Below are positions 7,276 to 10,271 of a stretch of 10,271 nucleotides of DNA, in pieces. The number at the start of each line of letters is the position of its first letter. Position 1 is the stretch's first letter. The DNA comes from an uncultured Romboutsia sp. (GTDB lineage: Bacteria; Bacillota; Clostridia; Peptostreptococcales; Peptostreptococcaceae). The stretch lies in assembly GCA_937907205.1 (NCBI GenBank), contig CALESE010000075.1, positions 1 to 10,271 on the forward strand. The letters are read 5' to 3'. The translations under genes were made by a program, and so were the position numbers. Under the pieces are notes generated by a model. It was not told the origin of the DNA. It saw only the letters and a program-made list of their open reading frames with translations, and ran no database searches.

Positions 7276-7596
7276 TCACTCCTTATTGTCCATATGTTTT
7301 TTTAATTTAGATAAATCACCATACCAACTTTCAACACTGTGATTTTCATCTATACCTATTTTTATCTTTTCTTTTATTTTATAATCTATTTCATTAAATC
7401 CTATCCCAAGTCTTTTCCCTAAAAGGTATGTAATCATTATTATGTTTGCTAACGTATCTTGAAGTGTTTCATCTAAAGGCTTAACACCTTTAAAGATTAA
7501 ATTAAATAAATCCCCTATACTTAATATTAGTTCTGTCTTCATCCATTCCATTATTTTTATATTTTTAGTTATATCTGAACTCTTATCTAATCTCAA
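7276..7596 (-). CDS. Small MazG-like family protein
   Basis: This 106-residue, mostly helical, soluble protein is the first gene of the operon with yybS, gdpP, rplI and dnaB. The central segment (about 40-70, with ETLQDTLANIIMITYLLGKR) resembles the compact MazG-like proteins found in clostridia next to yybS. A classical MazG pyrophosphatase has an EExxE...ExxD metal-binding pattern, and I cannot trace the full pattern here, so nucleotide hydrolysis is doubtful. The start is TTG at 7596, where AAGGAGGGGG gives a very strong ribosome-binding site at a suitable distance. The first in-frame ATG, 15 codons later, has no such site. A promoter lies immediately upstream (7623-7651). Confidence 0.68.
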   Translation of the reverse strand: MRLDKSSDITKNIKIMEWMKTELILSIGDLFNLIFKGVKPLDETLQDTLANIIMITYLLGKRLGIGFNEIDYKIKEKIKIGIDENHSVESWYGDLSKLKKHMDNKE

Positions 7597-7622
7597 AGTT
7601 GCCCCCTCCTTAATATATAAAT

Positions 7623-7651
7623 ATTATAACATAAATCCTAGAATATTTAAC
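7623..7651 (-). promoter_or_regulatory. Promoter of the MazG-like - yybS - gdpP - rplI - dnaB operon
   Basis: On the minus strand a perfect TATAAT (7623-7628) is preceded by TG one base upstream, an extended -10. A weak -35 GTTAAA (7646-7651) lies 17 bases away. It sits between the rpsR terminator and the MazG-like start, which supports a separate transcription unit. The predicted start near 7616 leaves a leader of only about 20 bases. Confidence 0.7.
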
Positions 7652-7660
7652 CAGATAAAC

Positions 7661-7684
7661 AAAAAAACGAGCCATAAGGCTCGT
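7661..7684 (-). terminator. Rho-independent terminator of rpsF-ssb-rpsR
   Basis: On the minus strand, ACGAGCC-TTAT-GGCTCGT forms a perfect seven-base GC-rich stem with a four-base loop, followed by six more T residues (7666-7661). It begins seven bases after the rpsR stop and is the strongest terminator in the window. Confidence 0.94.
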
Positions 7685-7691
7685 CCTTTTC

Positions 7692-7919
7692 TTAGTCTAA
7701 AGTATATGGTAAAAGTGCTATGTTTCTAGCTCTCTTTATAGCAACTGTTAATTCTCTTTGGTGCTTAGCGCAAGTTCCAGAGATTCTTCTTGGTAATATT
7801 TTACCTCTTTCAGTTACGTACTTTTGTAATCTTTGAGTGTTTTTGTAATCTATTCTAGCATCTTTAGAAGCACAGAATTGACAAACTCTCTTCTTCTTAC
7901 GTCTCTTCTTGTTTATCAT
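7692..7919 (-). CDS. rpsR: 30S ribosomal protein S18 (bS18), cysteine-containing form
   Basis: S18 binds the platform of the small subunit together with S6. The 75-residue product begins MINKKRRKKKR. The core contains KNTQRLQKYVTERGKILPRR and ends RARNIALLPYT, both strongly conserved. Cys13, Cys16, Cys50 and His53 form a CxxC...CxxH set that could bind zinc, as in the metal-binding variants of several bacterial ribosomal proteins; zinc binding is inferred. The frame stays open upstream into ssb for 14 more codons, but the ATG at 7919 has AAGGAGGG nine bases before it and gives the normal length. The gene follows ssb by 19 bases. Confidence 0.97.
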   Translation of the reverse strand: MINKKRRKKKRVCQFCASKDARIDYKNTQRLQKYVTERGKILPRRISGTCAKHQRELTVAIKRARNIALLPYTLD

Positions 7920-7938
7920 AGTAAATTTCCCTCCTTTT

Positions 7939-8385
7939 CTAGAATGGGATATCATCATCATCTATAGCTTGGAATCCTTGAGGATCTAATCCTTGAGGCT
8001 CAAAGCTTGGTTCGAAGCTAGGTTCAAAACCTTGATAACTCCCTTTATTTGAACTTTCAGATTTATTTCTAGTATCTAAGAATTGTACTCTGTTTGCATT
8101 AACTCTTGTAGCTTTTCTAGTTTCTCCAGCTTGATTTTGGTAACTATCGATTCTTATAGAACCTTGTATAGCTACTAAACTTCCTTTACCTATATAGTTA
8201 GCGCAATTCTCTGCAGATTTACCCCAAACTTGTATATCTATAAAGTCTGTTTCTTTTTTCCTATCTTTGCCACTGAATTCTCTATCAACAGCTATTGCAA
8301 AGTTAGCAACAGGAGTTCCAGTTCCTGCGATGTATCTTAACTCGGGATCCCTGGTTAATCTACCAACTAATACAACATGGTTCAT
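7939..8385 (-). CDS. ssb: Single-stranded DNA-binding protein SSB
   Basis: SSB coats single-stranded DNA during replication and repair and recruits partner proteins. The OB-fold domain covers about 1-105, starting MNHVVLVGRLTRDPELRY and including NFAIAVDREF, TDFIDIQVWGK and GSLVAIQGSIR. A flexible, polar tail (about 106-140) contains the repeat FEPSFEPSFEP (120-130). The C-terminus DDDDIPF (142-148) is the classical acidic tip that binds partner proteins. The length of 148 is ordinary. The ATG at 8385 has AAAGGCGGTG five bases upstream. It lies between rpsF and rpsR, the usual Firmicute order. Confidence 0.98.
   Translation of the reverse strand: MNHVVLVGRLTRDPELRYIAGTGTPVANFAIAVDREFSGKDRKKETDFIDIQVWGKSAENCANYIGKGSLVAIQGSIRIDSYQNQAGETRKATRVNANRVQFLDTRNKSESSNKGSYQGFEPSFEPSFEPQGLDPQGFQAIDDDDIPF
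7996..8028 (-). repeat. 12-base tandem repeat coding SFEP units in the SSB tail
   Basis: Nearly three units of a 12-base repeat code FEPS-FEPS-FEP. The copies read TTTGAACCTAGC, TTCGAACCAAGC and TTTGAGCCT, and differ only at third codon positions. The peptide repeat is thus conserved while the DNA has drifted, which suggests an older expansion kept at protein level rather than recent slippage. Confidence 0.8.
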
Positions 8386-8419
8386 AATAACACCGCCTTT
8401 TACATAATAAAACTAGTTA

Positions 8420-8698
8420 TTAAGCAACAACTATCATGTGTCTTATTACGTTTTCGTTTATCTTTAAGTTTCTATCTATTTCTTTAGGTACTTCTACACC
8501 AGCGTTGAAGTTAACTAATACGTAGTGACCTTCTGTGAACTTAGCTATTGGATAAGCTAATTTCTTAGTTCCCCATACGTCAACTTTAACAACTTCACCT
8601 TCAGTAGCAACAACTTCCTTAACTTTGTTAAGTACAGCTTCTCTTGCTTCCTCATCAGCATTTGGCTTTACTACGAAAACTAATTCATAATTTCTCAT
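8420..8698 (-). CDS. rpsF: 30S ribosomal protein S6 (bS6)
   Basis: S6 pairs with S18 on the platform of the small subunit. The 92-residue product starts MRNYELVFVVKPNADEE and contains VWGTKKLAYPI (about 41-51) and GHYVLVNF (about 57-64), with NVIRHMIV near the end, all typical of S6. The ATG at 8698 has GGGAGGTG eight bases upstream. It is the first gene of rpsF-ssb-rpsR, with a strong promoter and a structured leader of about 73 bases that may mediate autoregulation by S6:S18. Confidence 0.98.
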   Translation of the reverse strand: MRNYELVFVVKPNADEEAREAVLNKVKEVVATEGEVVKVDVWGTKKLAYPIAKFTEGHYVLVNFNAGVEVPKEIDRNLKINENVIRHMIVVA

Positions 8699-8701
8699 TT
8701 A

Positions 8702-8770
8702 TAATTCACCTCCCTTTGGACTTAACGGCTCTAATAAATAGAGCAGAGAAATGAGATTTTCAATCTCATA
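8702..8770 (-). promoter_or_regulatory. Structured rpsF leader, candidate S6:S18-binding autoregulatory RNA
   Basis: Between the predicted start and rpsF, the minus strand holds two hairpins: ATGAGATT-GAA-AATCTCAT (8751-8769) and GCTCTA-TTTAT-TAGAGC (8728-8744). The second is followed at once by a CCG (8726-8728) that overlaps the base of the stem, and the ribosome-binding site lies 12 bases further on. A leader RNA that binds the S6:S18 complex through a CCG-containing element is known upstream of rpsF in many bacteria. The position and the CCG fit that, but I have not matched the full consensus. Confidence 0.55.
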
Positions 8771-8777
8771 CCTACAC

Positions 8778-8806
8778 ATTTTATCATCACTTTTTATAAA
8801 TGTCAA
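8778..8806 (-). promoter_or_regulatory. Promoter of rpsF-ssb-rpsR
   Basis: On the minus strand a perfect TTGACA (8801-8806) is followed after 17 bases by TAAAAT (8778-8783), with TG one base before it (extended -10). The predicted start near 8771 gives a leader of about 73 bases. It is close to consensus, as expected for a ribosomal protein operon. Confidence 0.9.
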
Positions 8807-8932
8807 TTTGAATTTACAAGTCATATGTTATTATTACATTTTATTTATACTTAATACGCATATTTATCATAAATTTGCCAATAATACTAATATATAGCCC
8901 CATAACTTAAATATATTTCATCCCAATCTCCC
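8807..8932. other. Gene-free AT-rich part of the 8699-9013 intergenic region
   Basis: The 315-base gap between rpsF and the DUF951 gene holds the rpsF leader and promoter (8702-8806) and a plus-oriented hairpin (8933-8962). The stretch in between is AT-rich and contains no supported reading frame, repeat or convincing promoter. Any plus-strand RNA ended by the 8933-8962 hairpin would have to start within or upstream of this stretch. Beyond the hairpin (8963-9013), only AT-rich 3' flank of the DUF951 gene is visible. Confidence 0.5.
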
Positions 8933-8962
8933 AAAATAGCGGTCGTTAGATCGCTATTTTTT
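8933..8962 (+). terminator. Plus-oriented terminator-like hairpin with no visible gene
   Basis: On the plus strand, AAAATAGCG (8933-8941) pairs with CGCTATTTT (8952-8960). The inner GTC/GAT extends the stem by three pairs, including one G-U, around a GTTA loop. Six T residues (8957-8962) follow the GC core. On the minus strand the inner pair is an A-C mismatch and the stem is followed by GGGAG, so the plus orientation is favoured. It may still act as the 3' end of the DUF951 transcript if the outer A-T pairs are used. Confidence 0.65.
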
Positions 8963-9013
8963 ATATATTTTAAGAATACAAAATAATATATCCTATATTA
9001 GAAAATATATTTT

Positions 9014-9199
9014 TTATTTATGTATTAATTTTTTTACACGCTTTTCTAATGTTGGTCTATCTAGCATTATTACTCTTTCACATTTCATACATTTTATTTT
9101 TATATCCATACCAACTCTAGTTATTTCGAATTCTTTGTTACCACAAGCATGTTGTTTTTTTAACTCTACAACATCTCCTATATTAAGATTTAGCGGCAA
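9014..9199 (-). CDS. DUF951 family small protein (YyzM-like), candidate zinc ribbon
   Basis: This 61-residue basic protein contains GDVVELKKQHACG early and IKCMKCERVIMLDRP centrally, matching the DUF951 family found near rpsF and ssb in Firmicutes. His17, Cys19, Cys37 and Cys40 could form a small metal site, and the N-terminal half looks like a beta-barrel nucleic-acid-binding fold. The function is unknown; RNA or DNA binding is an inference. The start is TTG at 9199, with AAAGGAGTGA upstream at a normal distance and no competing ATG. It follows the DUF3343 gene by 16 bases and probably shares its transcript. Confidence 0.88.
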   Translation of the reverse strand: MPLNLNIGDVVELKKQHACGNKEFEITRVGMDIKIKCMKCERVIMLDRPTLEKRVKKLIHK

Positions 9200-9215
9200 A
9201 AAATATCACTCCTTT

Positions 9216-9479
9216 CTAATTTATTTGATTTACTTCCCTTTTTCCATCTTCTAATCTTGTTATCTTAAATATTCCTTTATATTCTATATCATTTTCTTTT
9301 AAAATTTTATTTACTTTTTCTATATCATTAAATAAAAATCTTATAGATATTCCACAGCTAGCAGTTATCTCTCTTGGAGTAGGTAATGTAGTTGATGTTA
9401 CTCCTGATTGTGATAATATTTTATCTGTTTTTATTGCATGGTGTGTTGAGTTAAATGATACTATATACATTTCATTCAT
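9216..9479 (-). CDS. DUF3343 putative Se/S carrier-like protein
   Basis: This 87-residue soluble protein has the pattern of DUF3343 proteins: an N-terminal MYIVSFNSTHHAIKTDKIL strand-helix, then PTPREITASCGISIRF with a single cysteine, Cys42, at the family's conserved position. The family is annotated as a possible selenium or sulfur carrier, and the neighbouring yedF, a selenium-metabolism gene, agrees with this. No enzymatic activity is established. The ATG at 9479 is preferred because AAAGAGGA lies about 10 bases upstream; the methionine at codon 4 is further from it. It starts after a hairpin at 9523-9551 and is followed by the DUF951 gene. Confidence 0.88.
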   Translation of the reverse strand: MNEMYIVSFNSTHHAIKTDKILSQSGVTSTTLPTPREITASCGISIRFLFNDIEKVNKILKENDIEYKGIFKITRLEDGKREVNQIN

Positions 9480-9522
9480 TTTATTTGAGTCCTCTTTCTT
9501 TTAAATTTATTCTTATATTAAA

Positions 9523-9551
9523 TTAAGGCTACATATTTTATGCAGCCTTAA
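9523..9551 (-). terminator. Hairpin between yedF and the DUF3343 gene (terminator or attenuator)
   Basis: On the minus strand TTAAGGCTGCAT and ATGTAGCCTTAA form a 12-base stem with one G-U pair and the loop AAAAT, starting six bases after the yedF stop. The plus strand would have an A-C mismatch instead, which supports the minus orientation. The tail TTTAATATAAG is a poor U-tract, so termination may be partial and the downstream genes may be reached by read-through. Confidence 0.6.
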
Positions 9552-9556
9552 GATTG

Positions 9557-10147
9557 TTATATAGATATAGTTTGTGATGAATTATTCATTATATCTACTA
9601 TTGTGTACATATTCGTTACAGAACCTACTTGTAAATCATCTTTTAAGTTATAATAATCTAAACAAGTACCACAAGATAATATTTCTACACCTGCTTCTTC
9701 TAGTATCTTCAGATTTTCTATAGTAGCTTCATTTCTAGTCGTTAATTTAACTCCTGAATTAATAAAGACTATATGTTTAGGATATGGCTTAGTTTCCGTT
9801 AGAGTGTATATATAGCCTTTGATTAGAACTTCTCCTAGTTCATCATTTCCTTTTCCCATTTTATCTGAAGATATAAATATACATCTATCTTCTAAGGCAT
9901 TGTCTTGTTTTTTTTCTATTATATCACTCTCACCCTTTTTTATCTCTATTTCAATAAAATCTTTTTCATCTTTTATTATCTTAGCTTCACAATTTAATGA
10001 TCTAGCTAATTTCAATATATTCTCTTTAGCTATATAATTATCTACTTTTATTATAACTATTCCATTTTCTATCTTGTCTAATTCTTTTTTAGTATTTATA
10101 ACTGGTTTAGGACAGTCTAATCCTCTTGCATCTACTTCTATAAACAT
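9557..10147 (-). CDS. yedF: Selenium-metabolism protein YedF (TusA-like plus DsrE-like domains)
   Basis: This 196-residue two-domain soluble protein is linked to selenium use in bacteria; the exact reaction is not known. The N-terminal SirA/TusA-like domain (about 1-72) begins MFIEVDARGLDCPKPV and has the CPxP motif at Cys12, the sulfur- or selenium-carrying position in TusA relatives. After a charged linker (72-87), a DsrE-like domain (about 88-190) contains FISSDKMGKGNDELG and, near 159-162, the cysteine pair CGTC. The ATG at 10147 lies nine bases after AAGGAG. Upstream in-frame ATGs at 10156 (abutting the same site) and 10207 would add residues not found in the family. It is followed by a hairpin and a DUF3343 gene, a common partner in selenium-using clostridia. 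Confidence 0.92.
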   Translation of the reverse strand: MFIEVDARGLDCPKPVINTKKELDKIENGIVIIKVDNYIAKENILKLARSLNCEAKIIKDEKDFIEIEIKKGESDIIEKKQDNALEDRCIFISSDKMGKGNDELGEVLIKGYIYTLTETKPYPKHIVFINSGVKLTTRNEATIENLKILEEAGVEILSCGTCLDYYNLKDDLQVGSVTNMYTIVDIMNNSSQTISI

Positions 10148-10178
10148 TATTTTCATCTCCTTAGACTTATTCAGATTA

Positions 10179-10246
10179 ATTTTATCACAGTTATTATTTA
10201 AATACATATAGATTTTATATATGATAAATTATCATATTAAGTGCAA
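10179..10246 (-). promoter_or_regulatory. Candidate yedF promoter region with a 19-base palindrome
   Basis: The minus strand offers an extended -10 (TG-A-TAAAAT, hexamer 10179-10184) about 30 bases before the yedF ATG, but with no good -35. Further upstream TTGCAC (10241-10246) could be a -35, with only poor -10 matches downstream of it. A perfect palindrome of nine bases per arm around one central base (10219-10237, arm ATATGATAA) lies just downstream of TTGCAC and could be an operator. The promoter position is uncertain. Confidence 0.4.
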
Positions 10247-10271
10247 CACATAAAAATATATAAAAAAATAG

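Noticed and set aside
7920..7961. Upstream extension of rpsR by 14 codons overlapping ssb
   Set aside because: The downstream ATG at 7919 has a strong ribosome-binding site and gives the usual S18 length; the extension encodes the ssb tail region in another frame.
7996..8028. SSB-tail repeat as a CRISPR-like or mobile repeat
   Set aside because: It consists of fewer than three 12-base in-frame units coding a peptide repeat, without spacers or flanking target duplications.

Overview
The window looks like an origin-proximal chromosomal segment of a low-GC, anaerobic Firmicute. Gene order and protein character suggest Peptostreptococcaceae, with Clostridioides difficile or a close relative the best guess. 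That assignment rests on recognising the layout (tRNA array, purA, dnaB, rplI, gdpP, yybS, MazG-like, rpsR, ssb, rpsF, DUF951, DUF3343, yedF) and the very AT-rich codon use; no database search was made. Every gene lies on the minus strand, as expected for a leading-strand block on one side of oriC. No mobile element, CRISPR array or prophage gene is visible.

Layout, read in the direction of transcription (high to low coordinates). At 10147-9014 are yedF (TusA-like plus DsrE-like selenium-metabolism protein), a DUF3343 Se/S-carrier-like protein and a small DUF951 protein with cysteine pairs. Next is a 315-base gene-free stretch holding a plus-oriented terminator with no visible gene, a strong promoter and a structured rpsF leader. 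The ribosomal/replication operon rpsF-ssb-rpsR (8698-7692) ends at a strong terminator (7661-7684). A new promoter then drives MazG-like - yybS - gdpP - rplI - dnaB (7596-2503). The genes in it are tightly packed: the gdpP stop codon abuts the rplI start, and the rplI ribosome-binding site lies inside the last codons of gdpP. Downstream of dnaB is a roughly 130-base cluster of DnaA-box-like 9-mers, then a bidirectional terminator, an unrecognised 102-aa protein and purA with its own promoter and terminator. The window closes with a promoter and a five-tRNA array (Lys-Glu-Val-Asp-Thr; the last is cut by the window edge).

Functionally the segment joins replication (DnaB helicase, SSB, candidate DnaA sites), translation (S6, S18, L9, tRNAs), purine synthesis (PurA), c-di-AMP turnover (GdpP) and selenium/sulfur handling (YedF, DUF3343). 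Most of this is a conserved Firmicute neighbourhood. The least expected element is the DnaA-box cluster between dnaB and its terminator (2365-2494). Other points worth checking are the orphan plus-strand terminator (8933-8962), a 19-base palindrome upstream of yedF, and PurBox-like elements at the purA promoter. Three genes in the window use TTG starts with good ribosome-binding sites.
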